From an uncultured Verrucomicrobia subdivision 3 bacterium (GTDB taxonomy: Bacteria; Verrucomicrobiota; Verrucomicrobiia; Limisphaerales; UBA11358), in NCBI GenBank assembly GCA_903878805.1, contig CAIRJF010000012.1, forward strand, positions 1-64,000: 64,000 nt of DNA, given 5' to 3'. The position numbers and the translations under genes were made by a program. The notes beneath the pieces were generated by a model. That model was not told the origin of the DNA, did not search any database, and saw only the letters and a list, made by a program, of their open reading frames with translations. Positions 51,264 to 60,361 of the stretch are shown one piece after another; positions within the stretch are counted from its first letter, which is position 1; every line of letters starts with the position of its first letter.

Positions 51264-51623
51264 TCAGCGCAATTCAATCACGTCGCCGGCCTCCAGCGGC
51301 ACGTCCGTGCCGTTGGCCAGATCGCTCACGTCCATCGCCGCGCTCTCGCCTTGCCGCGTGATGATGATCGCCTTTGGCGGTTCTGCGCCCGTGTAGTTGG
51401 CCGTGGCGATGGCCTGCGCCAGCGTCAGTCCGGCGATCCAAGGCACTTGCGGATTCTGCACCGCACCGATGATGGTCACACCGTTGTATTGCGCGAGCTG
51501 CTGCCGCAACGCCGAATTCTGCCCCGCTAGATAAGCGTTCTGCGCCTGCATCCGCGATTTTGATTTCGTCGTGCAGCCGGCTGCCGCGAATGCCAGAAAC
51601 AAAATTGCGAACACCAGTTTCAT
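51264..51623 (-). CDS. SLBB-domain-containing lipoprotein
   Basis: Lipobox AAAGC; VTIIGAVQNPQVPWIAGLTLAQAIATANYTG...LEAGDVIEL. Confidence 0.7.
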   Translation of the reverse strand: MKLVFAILFLAFAAAGCTTKSKSRMQAQNAYLAGQNSALRQQLAQYNGVTIIGAVQNPQVPWIAGLTLAQAIATANYTGAEPPKAIIITRQGESAAMDVSDLANGTDVPLEAGDVIELR

Positions 51624-52387
51624 CTCGCTCCCATTTCAGCTTTCCATACCGCCACCGCCGATTTGATTTCCGCCGCGCAGTTTGCTTTCGGTTTCACAAA
51701 ACGCGGTGTGAACCATGGAAAACTTCCCGTCAGATCATGTGTCACCAAAATCTGTCCGTCACAATCCGGCCCGCTCCCGATGCCGATGGTCGGCGCGGAA
51801 ATCGTTTCTGAAATCTCCTTCGCCACCGGCGGCGTCACCAGTTCCAGCACAATCGCAAATGCGCCCGCATCGCTCAAAGCCTTGGCATCATTGATTAATT
51901 TATGATGCTCGGCTTCCTGCTTGCCCTTGATTTTGTAACCGCCTTCTTCCAAGACGTGCTGGGGCAACATTCCCAGATGTCCGCAAAACGGAATTCCCGC
52001 CGCAATGATGGCCTGCACTTGCGGCAAAATTTCCGCGCCGCCTTCCGCCTTCACAAATTCCGCGCCAGCCGCGACCAGTTTTTTTGCGTTCACCACCGCG
52101 TCGGAAACCGTCTCGTAACTTTTGAACGGCAAATCTCCGCCCAGCAGAGCGTTGGTTTTGGCGCGCGCGGCAGCGCGGACGTGATGCTCCATTTCGGCCA
52201 TCGTGACATGCGTTGTATCGGGGTAACCCAACACCACCATGCCAAGCGAATCGCCGACCAGTAGCAGCGGCACGCCCGCCTCGTCGAGCAGTTTCGCCAT
52301 CGGAAAATCATACGCCGTGAGCGCCGCGATTTTCCCCCCGCGACTTTTCATCGCGCAAATTTCAGCAACGGTGACTTTGGAATTCAT
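51620..52387 (-). CDS. panB: 3-methyl-2-oxobutanoate hydroxymethyltransferase
   Basis: IAALTAYDFPMAKLLDEAGVPLLLVGDSLGMVVLGYPDTTHVTMAEMEHHVRA...FCGHLGMLPQ. Confidence 0.95.
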   Translation of the reverse strand: MNSKVTVAEICAMKSRGGKIAALTAYDFPMAKLLDEAGVPLLLVGDSLGMVVLGYPDTTHVTMAEMEHHVRAAARAKTNALLGGDLPFKSYETVSDAVVNAKKLVAAGAEFVKAEGGAEILPQVQAIIAAGIPFCGHLGMLPQHVLEEGGYKIKGKQEAEHHKLINDAKALSDAGAFAIVLELVTPPVAKEISETISAPTIGIGSGPDCDGQILVTHDLTGSFPWFTPRFVKPKANCAAEIKSAVAVWKAEMGAR

Positions 52388-53397
52388 TTGCTGAAACTTG
52401 CCACCAATTCCTCTGGCGTGGTCACCGCCGTGCCGACTTTGCCGACGACAATTCCCGCTGCGTGATTGGAAAGAATCGCTGCCTCAATCGGCGAAGCTCC
52501 GGCGGCAATCGCCAAAGTGAAACTCGCGATCACCGTGTCGCCCGCGCCGGAAACATCAAACACTTCCTGCGCGACCGTTGGGATGTGAAACGGCTTCTGC
52601 CCGCGCTGGCACAGCAACATGCCGAGTTCGCCGAGCGTGATGAGCAGCAACGCCGGATTCAATTCTTTCAACAAACGTTCCGCGACTAACATCAAATTTT
52701 TGTCCGCCAACGGATTCGCGTTCTTCGTTTCATCCAGAAAATCTGCGAGTTCAAATGCCTCTTTGCGGTTTGGGGTGATGAGCGAAAGGCTGCTCAAGTT
52801 CAGATGATGCACCGGTTTCGGGTCGAGGCTCAACCACACGCCGCGCGCGTGGCACAGCGATTTGATTTCGTTGAGCAACGGCTGTGTCACCACGCCTTTG
52901 CCATAATCACCGACGATGACCGCGTCCGCCTTGGCGATTTTCTTTTTGAACTCCGCAATCAAACCGGCGTTCGTCTTGGCGTCTAGCGCGCCGCGCGTCT
53001 CGCGATCCACGCGCACGACTTGCTGCTGGTGCGCGACGATGCGCGTTTTGATGCTCGTGTGCCGCGCGGAAGATTTCACCAGACCGCCGCAGCCGATGCT
53101 TTGTTTGCCTAAAAGTTTTAACAATTTTCGCGCGGCGTCGTCATTGCCAATCGTGCCAAAAAGTTCCGCCGGCGTGGCGAGCGAAACCAGATTGCGCGCG
53201 ACGTTCGCCGCACCGCCGGGCATAAAGCTCTCTCGCGAAAAATCCACCACCGGCACCGGCGCTTCCGGCGAAATGCGCGACACGCCGCCCCAGATGAACT
53301 GGTCGAGCATCACGTCGCCGACGACCAACACGCGGGTCTTTTGCGCGGCGACCAAAATCTGCCGGACGCGCGAGGCGGATAATTTATTTGCACTCAT
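52384..53397 (-). CDS. PfkB-family sugar kinase, D-glycero-beta-D-manno-heptose-7-phosphate kinase-like (RfaE1)
   Basis: VLVVGDVMLDQFIWGGVSRISPEAPVPVVDF...MPGGAANVARNLVSLA...DVSGAGDTVIASFTLA. Confidence 0.9.
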   Translation of the reverse strand: MSANKLSASRVRQILVAAQKTRVLVVGDVMLDQFIWGGVSRISPEAPVPVVDFSRESFMPGGAANVARNLVSLATPAELFGTIGNDDAARKLLKLLGKQSIGCGGLVKSSARHTSIKTRIVAHQQQVVRVDRETRGALDAKTNAGLIAEFKKKIAKADAVIVGDYGKGVVTQPLLNEIKSLCHARGVWLSLDPKPVHHLNLSSLSLITPNRKEAFELADFLDETKNANPLADKNLMLVAERLLKELNPALLLITLGELGMLLCQRGQKPFHIPTVAQEVFDVSGAGDTVIASFTLAIAAGASPIEAAILSNHAAGIVVGKVGTAVTTPEELVASFSK

Positions 53398-53506
53398 TTT
53401 GTTTTAGCCACAGATGAAACACGGATTGAATACAGATGAAAACAAAACATTTTGCTAAATTTATCTGCATTTCATCTGTTATCAAGTTGTTAACCCGGCT
53501 GTCCAT

Positions 53507-55375
53507 TTATGTGTCCGCGCCAGGGCTGGTTTCCTTCGCCGCCCAGTCAAGCCATTCGCTTAACACAATCAGCGTCCACAATGCGCGGGCATGATCGGCT
53601 TTTAACTGGCAGTGTTCGGAAAATAATTCGAGGGCCGCCGCCGGGCGGACGCCGACTTGTTCCAGCCGCGGGTTGCCCAGCAACGTCGCCGCCCAGTCGC
53701 GCAGCGGCCCGCGCAACCAGCGGCCGATCGGCACGGATAATCCGCGCTTGCGCCGATGCACAATGGATTTTGGCAGATAACGCAACGCGTAATCTTTCAG
53801 GAAAATCTTTGTGGAAAAATTGTGCACGCGGTCTGCCGCCGGCAAACTTGCGGCAAAGGCCATGACCGATTCGTCCAAAAACGGCGTGCGCAGTTCCAGC
53901 GCGGAACTCATGCTCGCGCGGTCGGCTTTCGTCAACAACCCTTCCGCGAGCAGGCTTTCGAGATCCCAGCGCTGGACGTGGTCCAGAAGCAGTCCGTCCT
54001 TGTGGTTGCCAACGCGCGCCGCCGCCAGCGGAATGCCTAACCGCGACAGAATTGGGGGCGGAATGTTGGACATCCACAATTCATGCCGCGTCATGCCGTC
54101 CAACTCCGCGCCCAGCACGAACCGTTTGAGCAAAAATGAAATGGTCATTTTTTTGTCGCTGACTGGAAGCGACTCGACCGTGCGCCGGATGCTGGCGCGT
54201 AGCCACGCTGGCAGGCTGGCAAATTTTTCGGCTATGCCCGCACCAATATACGTTGGGTAGCCGCCGAACAATTCATCCGCGCCTTCTCCGACAAGCGCCA
54301 GCGGCACGTCTTCCGCCGCGCGCCGCGCGAGCAGCGCGGTGGGCAGCCACGCCGGATCGGCCAGCGGTTCGCCGCTGGTTTTAATCAACAATTTCAGGGC
54401 TTCCGGCAAGTCTTCCGGTTCCACCCAGACGGTCACCGGTTCCAGTTTCAACGATTTTACGACGGTTTCTGCAATATCACCTTCGTTGAACGACTCGACT
54501 TTGAACCGCAGCGTGTAGGCTTTCAGCGAGCGCGCCGGATGCAGTGACCGGGTGACGGCGGAGACCAGCGACGAATCCAGTCCGCCGCTCAAGAACAATC
54601 CGAAGTCTACGTCCACATCGCTTTGCCGCCGGACGGCTTCACGAAATATTTTATCGAAGGTTTCCAGCGACGGTTTTTGCTTGGGCGTCTCGACATTTTT
54701 CCAACGCCAGTAGGTTGAGCGCCGGACGCCGTGCGCTTCAATCTGCACGATGCCGCCGGGCGGAACTTTTTCAACGTTCGCAAAGGGCGAGGACGGTGAG
54801 ATGAACAGCCCAAATTGCAGGTAGCGTTGCAGGGCGGTCTGGTCGAATTTGACCGGTAGCTTGCATTCGGAAACGAGGCTCCCGAGTTCGGTCGCGAAAA
54901 TCACGTTGCCGCCGGTCTGCGTGAAAAACAACGGACGCTCGCCCGCGCGATCACGCACCAGCGTCAGTCGCTTATCCCGCGGATCCCAAACGGCGATGGC
55001 AAATGCCCCGACCAGTTTTTCCGCGAACGCCTCGCCGAGTCCCAGATACAATCCGGGAATCACCGCCACGTCGGTGGCTTGTTGCACCGGTCGGCCTCGT
55101 TCGGCCAGCCAGCGGCGCAGTTCCTGATGGTTGTCAATTTCACCGTTGCAGACCGCGACTACGCCGCTGGCGGCGTCAATCATCGGTTGCTTGCCGTCAT
55201 CACCGCCGCGGATGGCGAGGCGCGTCGCGCCGAGCACGGCGGCTTCGGAAGTGTTCGAGCCGACGTCATCGGGGCCGCGGTGCGACAGCGCCTGCAACAT
55301 CGCATTGACGCGCCGCCGAACCGATTCCGGCTGGCGTTCACCCGCGATGCTGACGATGCCACAGATGCCGCACAC
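53507..55375 (-). CDS. asnB: asparagine synthase (glutamine-hydrolysing)
   Basis: MCGICGIVSI...LSHRGPDDVG...FGLFLSGGLDSSLVSAV...LVGEGADELFGGYP. Confidence 0.93.
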   Translation of the reverse strand: MCGICGIVSIAGERQPESVRRRVNAMLQALSHRGPDDVGSNTSEAAVLGATRLAIRGGDDGKQPMIDAASGVVAVCNGEIDNHQELRRWLAERGRPVQQATDVAVIPGLYLGLGEAFAEKLVGAFAIAVWDPRDKRLTLVRDRAGERPLFFTQTGGNVIFATELGSLVSECKLPVKFDQTALQRYLQFGLFISPSSPFANVEKVPPGGIVQIEAHGVRRSTYWRWKNVETPKQKPSLETFDKIFREAVRRQSDVDVDFGLFLSGGLDSSLVSAVTRSLHPARSLKAYTLRFKVESFNEGDIAETVVKSLKLEPVTVWVEPEDLPEALKLLIKTSGEPLADPAWLPTALLARRAAEDVPLALVGEGADELFGGYPTYIGAGIAEKFASLPAWLRASIRRTVESLPVSDKKMTISFLLKRFVLGAELDGMTRHELWMSNIPPPILSRLGIPLAAARVGNHKDGLLLDHVQRWDLESLLAEGLLTKADRASMSSALELRTPFLDESVMAFAASLPAADRVHNFSTKIFLKDYALRYLPKSIVHRRKRGLSVPIGRWLRGPLRDWAATLLGNPRLEQVGVRPAAALELFSEHCQLKADHARALWTLIVLSEWLDWAAKETSPGADT

Positions 55376-55377
55376 GG

Positions 55378-57126
55378 TTATGGCACTTTCAGGAGCACGC
55401 CGAGATACTGCGGCGTGAATGGTTGGATGTCGGCCGGCTGAACGCCTTGGATGGCTTCCAATTTAGGTCGGTCTTTTTCGCGCGCGACCAGATAAACCTG
55501 GTTGGAGCGCGCCGCAATCCAATGGTCAAAATTTGTGACGGCCACGAGGTTGGCCGGCCAGGCCGGGTCGTTCTTCAAGCGATACAAGATATAATTACTC
55601 GAACTGGTCAGCTCCCGGCCGTCCTTGGTGAAAAGGGTAGCGGTGCGGTTCAGGTAAAACGGCAGGCCGTTCGGAAAACATTCGAGAAAAGCCAGCTTGG
55701 TTTCCGGCGGCAGCGCTTGAATTTTTTGGGCCAACGGTCGCGCGGACTTATAATTAAAGACCGTTTCAATCGCATTAAGATTTAGCCCGAATAGCAGCGG
55801 TGGAAACACGGCAAAAATTACAAAGCAAAGTCCGGCGTCGCGGCGCGACCGCGCTAGCAACCCCAGTGCCGCAAACCCTGCCAGCAAAATAATCGGGATA
55901 AAAAAGTGATGGCCCAAATCTTCGGCCGTCGCCTGCGGAAGCCCCAGCGGCTTGGCGAGCGAACCCATGCGCGGTGCCAGGACTATCGCCGTCGTCATCA
56001 CCAGCAGGCACAAAATTGTAAACGTAATCGCCGAACGAAAAATAATCCTCGCGGCTTTCCCGTTCGGGTTCGCCATCGCCGTCTGAAAAAGCCGCGCGAG
56101 GAGAATGCCGCTGGCCACGGTCACGGTCAAAATGTAGCCGGGCAGTTTTGATTTTGAGAGCGAGAAAAAAATCACGACCACCACCGCCCAGACGACGCAC
56201 AACCGGTCGGCGGATGTCATGATTTTTTTATTTTTCCACGCCGCCACGCCCGCCTCGGGCAAAATAAAGCTCCACGGCAAAAACAGGCCGAGAATAATCA
56301 GCGCGTAGAAATAAAACGGCTGCGTGCGATGAAACGTCGTGGTCGTGAACCGGTGGAAGGATTCTTCGATCAGGCCGTAGTGGGGAAAGTCGGGGTGTTG
56401 CAGCGAAAGCCCGATGAACCACGGCAGCGTCACGCCGAAGAAAATCAGCAGGTTCAGCGGGGCGAAAAATCGTTGCCACACACCGACGCGACCTTCCACG
56501 CGATGAATCACGAACAGCACCAGACCAGGAAGCAGAAAGCCCACGGGTCCTTTCACGAGCGTCGCCAGACCCGCCGCCAGCGCGCCGAGCAGATACCAGT
56601 TCCGCCGGGATTTCCCATCACTTTCTTCAGCGAGATAACCGGCGAAAATTGCCGCCGTCACGAAGAACGCCAGCGTCATGTCGAAGATGACCGTGCGCGA
56701 GAACACGATGTAGAGCGGCATGGTCGCGATGATAGTGACCGCCATGACGCCACAGCGTGCGTCAAACACGTGACGACAAAAGGCAAAGGTTATTGCCAGC
56801 AAGGCCAGACCAAACAACGTCGAGGGCAGGCGCGCGGCAGTTTCATTGTTGCCAAACGCGGCGAGCGAGAGCGCGACGGTCTTGAAAAAAAATGCCGGTT
56901 TGTCGAGGTAGGTGATACCGTCGTAGGTGGGGGTTAGCCACGCGCCGGATTCCTTCATTTCGCGGGCGACCTCGGTGTTCCGGCCCTCATCGGGCTGGAG
57001 CAGCGGCAGGTTTCCGAGTTTGAAAATCAGGGCCAGCCCCACTACGGCCAGGGCGAGCAATATCCACGCGGTTTGTGATTTCGGAATTAAAGATGGACGA
57101 CGTGATTCGATGTGAATATATCGCAA
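55378..57126 (-). CDS. ArnT-like glycosyltransferase (GT39/83)
   Basis: LLQPDEGRNTEVAREMKESGAWLTPTYDGITYLDKPAFFF with multiple TM helices. Confidence 0.85.
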   Translation of the reverse strand: MRYIHIESRRPSLIPKSQTAWILLALAVVGLALIFKLGNLPLLQPDEGRNTEVAREMKESGAWLTPTYDGITYLDKPAFFFKTVALSLAAFGNNETAARLPSTLFGLALLAITFAFCRHVFDARCGVMAVTIIATMPLYIVFSRTVIFDMTLAFFVTAAIFAGYLAEESDGKSRRNWYLLGALAAGLATLVKGPVGFLLPGLVLFVIHRVEGRVGVWQRFFAPLNLLIFFGVTLPWFIGLSLQHPDFPHYGLIEESFHRFTTTTFHRTQPFYFYALIILGLFLPWSFILPEAGVAAWKNKKIMTSADRLCVVWAVVVVIFFSLSKSKLPGYILTVTVASGILLARLFQTAMANPNGKAARIIFRSAITFTILCLLVMTTAIVLAPRMGSLAKPLGLPQATAEDLGHHFFIPIILLAGFAALGLLARSRRDAGLCFVIFAVFPPLLFGLNLNAIETVFNYKSARPLAQKIQALPPETKLAFLECFPNGLPFYLNRTATLFTKDGRELTSSSNYILYRLKNDPAWPANLVAVTNFDHWIAARSNQVYLVAREKDRPKLEAIQGVQPADIQPFTPQYLGVLLKVP

Positions 57127-57231
57127 ATGTCTTTTGGTGAGGCAAGCTTATCCTATGATTTCCGCCGCCGAACCCGCGTTTTATTTTAATCTCTGTGCAC
57201 CATGCTCAAAAAACAATGACAGCGTCACTCT

Positions 57232-58014
57232 TTAATTCAGAAACGCCGTCAACGGACTTGTCGCGCTCGCCGTTTCACTTTGCGCGCCGAGGCCGATTTC
57301 AAAGGCCGCGCGCCCGGCTTCCACCGCGTGTTTGAACGCGATGCCCATGCGGTTCGGATCATTCGCCACGGCGATGGCGGTGTTCACCAGCACAGCGTCC
57401 GCGCCGAGTTCCATCGCCTCCGCCGCGTGGCTCGGCGCACCGATGCCGGCATCCACCACCACCGGCACCGTGGCTTGCTCAATAATGATTCTGATCTGGT
57501 CGCGCGTCTGGATGCCGCGATTCGAGCCGATGGGCGAACCGAGCGGCATCACCGTCGCGCAACCGACTTCCTGCAACCGTTTCGCCAGCACGGGATCGGC
57601 GTTGATGTAGGGCAGCACGGTGAAACCTTCCTTCACGAGAATCTCCGCCGCCTTGAACGTCTCAATCGGGTCCGGCAGCAGATAGCGCGGGTCAGGATGG
57701 ATTTCGAGCTTCACCCATTTCGGCAGACCGGCGGCGACGGCGAGGCGCGCGAGGCGGACGGCTTCTTCGGCGTTCATCGCGCCGCTGGTGTTGGGCAGGA
57801 GTAGATATTTTTTCGGGTCAATGAATTCGAGGATGTTCGCGAACGGATCTTTTTTGCCCGACAAATCCGCGCGGCGCAACGCGACGGTGACCATTTCCGT
57901 GCCGCTGGCGGCGAGCGCATCGCGCATGGCTTCCGGCGACGGAAATTTTCCCGTGCCGAGAATCAGGCGCGAACCGAACGTGCGTCCGGCGATGACCAAA
58001 GGTTTGAACGACAT
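57232..58014 (-). CDS. thiG: thiazole synthase
   Basis: [33 protein letters not shown]...[30 protein letters not shown]. Confidence 0.95.
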   Translation of the reverse strand: MSFKPLVIAGRTFGSRLILGTGKFPSPEAMRDALAASGTEMVTVALRRADLSGKKDPFANILEFIDPKKYLLLPNTSGAMNAEEAVRLARLAVAAGLPKWVKLEIHPDPRYLLPDPIETFKAAEILVKEGFTVLPYINADPVLAKRLQEVGCATVMPLGSPIGSNRGIQTRDQIRIIIEQATVPVVVDAGIGAPSHAAEAMELGADAVLVNTAIAVANDPNRMGIAFKHAVEAGRAAFEIGLGAQSETASATSPLTAFLN

Positions 58015-58120
58015 TCGGGACAATTTAGAAAATTGCGGCGAATTGTCGAGGCAGGATGCGGGAACAACGAACCACGCCAACGGCGGTTGGCTCCGGCGAC
58101 TGGTTAGGCCACATGGTCAT

Positions 58121-58366
58121 TTACAAAAGCCCTCCTGAATCTCCACCGACATAATCTCTCTGTCGCGCTGCAATCTTCCGCTCTTTCTCGTCCGCCGCAA
58201 GTCTGGCCTGACGCTCTGCTACTACCGCCGTCTCTTTTTTATCCAAATCCTCAAGCTCTGCCGCACTAAACAGTAACTCCGGCGGCAACTCTGCGCCACA
58301 ATAACCACACGTCTTGAGGCGTCGGTTGTAAATCACTCCACTGCATTTTGGACATTGGTAACTCAT
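58121..58366 (-). CDS. zinc-ribbon hypothetical protein
   Basis: MSYQCPKCSGVIYNRRLKTCGYCGAELPPELLFSAAEL. Confidence 0.65.
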   Translation of the reverse strand: MSYQCPKCSGVIYNRRLKTCGYCGAELPPELLFSAAELEDLDKKETAVVAERQARLAADEKERKIAARQRDYVGGDSGGLL

Positions 58367-58512
58367 AAGGCGTAATGTGGCCTAACTATGTATTCGACCG
58401 TAGTGCGTGCACGACCCAGTGCACAGATGATTTCACTTCGGCCTTTATTAACCATGGTTCAATGAAAGCGGACGGGCGAATTGCTGTCAAAGATTATTCC
58501 CGTCAGTAAATT

Positions 58513-59142
58513 TCACTTCACCCGCACACTCGCCAGTTGGCTCCACGCGCTGGCGCCGTGGGCGTTGGTGGCGCGGACGCGGAACCAGTATTTCGCGCCG
58601 CTGACCAAGCCTTTCACCAGACACTTTTGCGGGAAGCTGGTGTCTTCGTGCTGCCAATGGTCGGCGGCCGGCGGGTCGGTGTGCCACTGAATCTCAAACG
58701 CGCAACGGCGCAGGGTGCGTTGCCAGCGGAGTTGCGCCTCGCCCTCGTTATCCGTGGGGACTGCGCGAAGATTCGTCGGGGCGTCGGGCAGGCCGACGGG
58801 GGTGCGCGTCTGCTTGGCGAGTTCCAAACCGGCCGCTTGCATCGCGGCGGGATCATACTTCGTGACGAGGGAAATTCCTTGCGCTGTGCCGGTGGCCGCC
58901 GTGCGCAAATTAGCGAGGTGCGTGTTGCGGTGGGTTATCTCCGACTTCAATTCCGCGCGCAACGTGGCGATGCGCAGATGACTCGCGCGGGCGGCGGCGG
59001 TGTGCGCGCGCAAATCCTCGAGCCGCGTGACCTTCTGCTTGTGTTCCGTGGGCATAGAATCGGCGGCGGTGACGAGGCGCTCGCCCATCGTAATCTGTTC
59101 GAGATGATTTTTATTCCGGAAATCGAGTTTGTGAGCTTGCAT
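58513..59142 (-). CDS. fibronectin type III domain protein
   Basis: DAPTNLRAVPTDNEGEAQLRWQR...GLVSGAKYWFRVRATNAHGASAWSQLASVRVK. Confidence 0.75.
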   Translation of the reverse strand: MQAHKLDFRNKNHLEQITMGERLVTAADSMPTEHKQKVTRLEDLRAHTAAARASHLRIATLRAELKSEITHRNTHLANLRTAATGTAQGISLVTKYDPAAMQAAGLELAKQTRTPVGLPDAPTNLRAVPTDNEGEAQLRWQRTLRRCAFEIQWHTDPPAADHWQHEDTSFPQKCLVKGLVSGAKYWFRVRATNAHGASAWSQLASVRVK

Positions 59143-59190
59143 AAGTGATGTCTTCGTCTTGGCACCGAGGAAAATGACCGTGCCGGTTAC

Positions 59191-59566
59191 CGTTTAAGCC
59201 ATAAAACACGGTTTTATGGTGATAAAGCAAAGAAAACACGTCATGGCGTCGAACAATTATGTTTCAAAATATAAAATAGAGCCAAAAAGTTGTCAATCAA
59301 AAGCATGGCGACGAGATTAAAATGATTCAAAAAGTGAAATAGCAACAAAGATGCGAGGAAACAACGTCAGGCTACGAGGTAAATAGGTTTCAAAACCAGA
59401 AAATGAAATATAATCCTGAAACTTCCTAGCATGGATACGAAACAAAAACATCTCTAAAACAAAAATAGAGACAAAATAATGACGTTGCCTATTTATGGAA
59501 CGATGCAAATAGGTTTCTAAATTAGAAAATGAGCCATTAAAACGTTGTGCGAAAGCCTAAAAAGGT
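59191..59566 (-). repeat. diverged ~63-bp periodic array, AT-rich
   Basis: Five 23-bp blocks starting at 59261, 59324, 59387, 59450, 59513 (exactly 63 bp apart) plus CATGGnnACGA-type blocks ending at 59252, 59314, 59377, 59440, 59503. Confidence 0.85.
59199..59219. other. perfect hairpin CCATAAAAC-ACG-GTTTTATGG
   Basis: 9-bp perfect stem, 3-nt loop, about 57 bp upstream of the FN3 gene start. Confidence 0.8.
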
Positions 59567-59870
59567 CGTGATTAAGTCTGGATATTGCGGGTGGAAGTCG
59601 GCGGACGAGGTTTTAAGGTCAGGCCACGGCGGGGGCAAGCGATGGGGTTTAAGCGCGTGATGATGACTTGGCAAAGTTTCATCATGGCGGCGATGGCGAT
59701 TCCCTCTCCCCGTCCAAATATGGCGTGGGTAAGGAAGCGGGGAGCTAAAAGATAATCCGGTTTGACCTCCTCACCCCGGCCCTTTCCTCCTTTGGGGGAG
59801 GCGAGGGGGGAAGAAAGGTTGCCCGCCAGTCATGCGGTCACGCGCGCAAATCATTCCCGCCTTATCCGTG

Positions 59871-60332
59871 TTTCATCTGTGCCTATCTGTGGCGAAAAAT
59901 TTCCGCCGCAACTTTACGCGGGCAATTGCGAAAAGCGGTAGAGGGCTACCGCACTCCAAGACGCTGACGCGCGGATCGAGGATGGCGAAAACGCAGAGCG
60001 TCTGGGAGTGCTCCAGCCCTCTGGAGCTTGGTCAGGACGCGCTCTGGTATCGGCAACGTGATTTACCAAAGACCAACGGACCGTCTTTTCCAAAATCTAT
60101 GTTTCATCTGTGCCTATCGGTGGCGAAAAATTTCCGCCGCAACTTTACGCGGGCAATTGCGAAAAGCGGTAGAGGGCTACCGCACTCCAAGACGCTGACG
60201 CGCGGATCGAGGGTGGCGAAAACGCAGAGCGTCTGGGAGTGCTCCAGCCCTCTGGAGCTTGGTCAGGACGCGCTTTGGTATCGGCAACGTGATTTACCAA
60301 AGACCAACGGACCGTCTTTTCCAAAATCTATG
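59871..60332. repeat. 231-bp tandem direct duplication, two near-identical copies (plus start of a third)
   Basis: TTTCATCTGT starts at 59871, 60102 and 60333; copies 59871-60101 and 60102-60332 differ at about three positions seen by eye. Confidence 0.9.
59940..60022. repeat. imperfect inverted repeat (REP/MITE-like hairpin) within each 231-bp unit
   Basis: AGAGGGCTACCGCACTCCAAGACGCT (59940-59965) vs reverse complement of 59997-60022: 22/26; second copy at +231. Confidence 0.8.
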
Positions 60333-60361
60333 TTTCATCTGTGCCCAGCGGTGGCGAGCCA

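Noticed and set aside
50264-57126. hldE-type kinase, asnB, GT39, SLBB run as a secondary-metabolite cluster
   Set aside because: Genes are ordinary cofactor/cell-envelope functions, with no PKS/NRPS/RiPP signature enzymes.
58015-58120. TPP riboswitch upstream of thiG
   Set aside because: No CUGAGA/THI-box core seen in the short upstream region.
59191-59566. 63-bp periodic tract as a CRISPR array
   Set aside because: Conserved blocks are too diverged (no exact repeats) and no cas genes are in the window.
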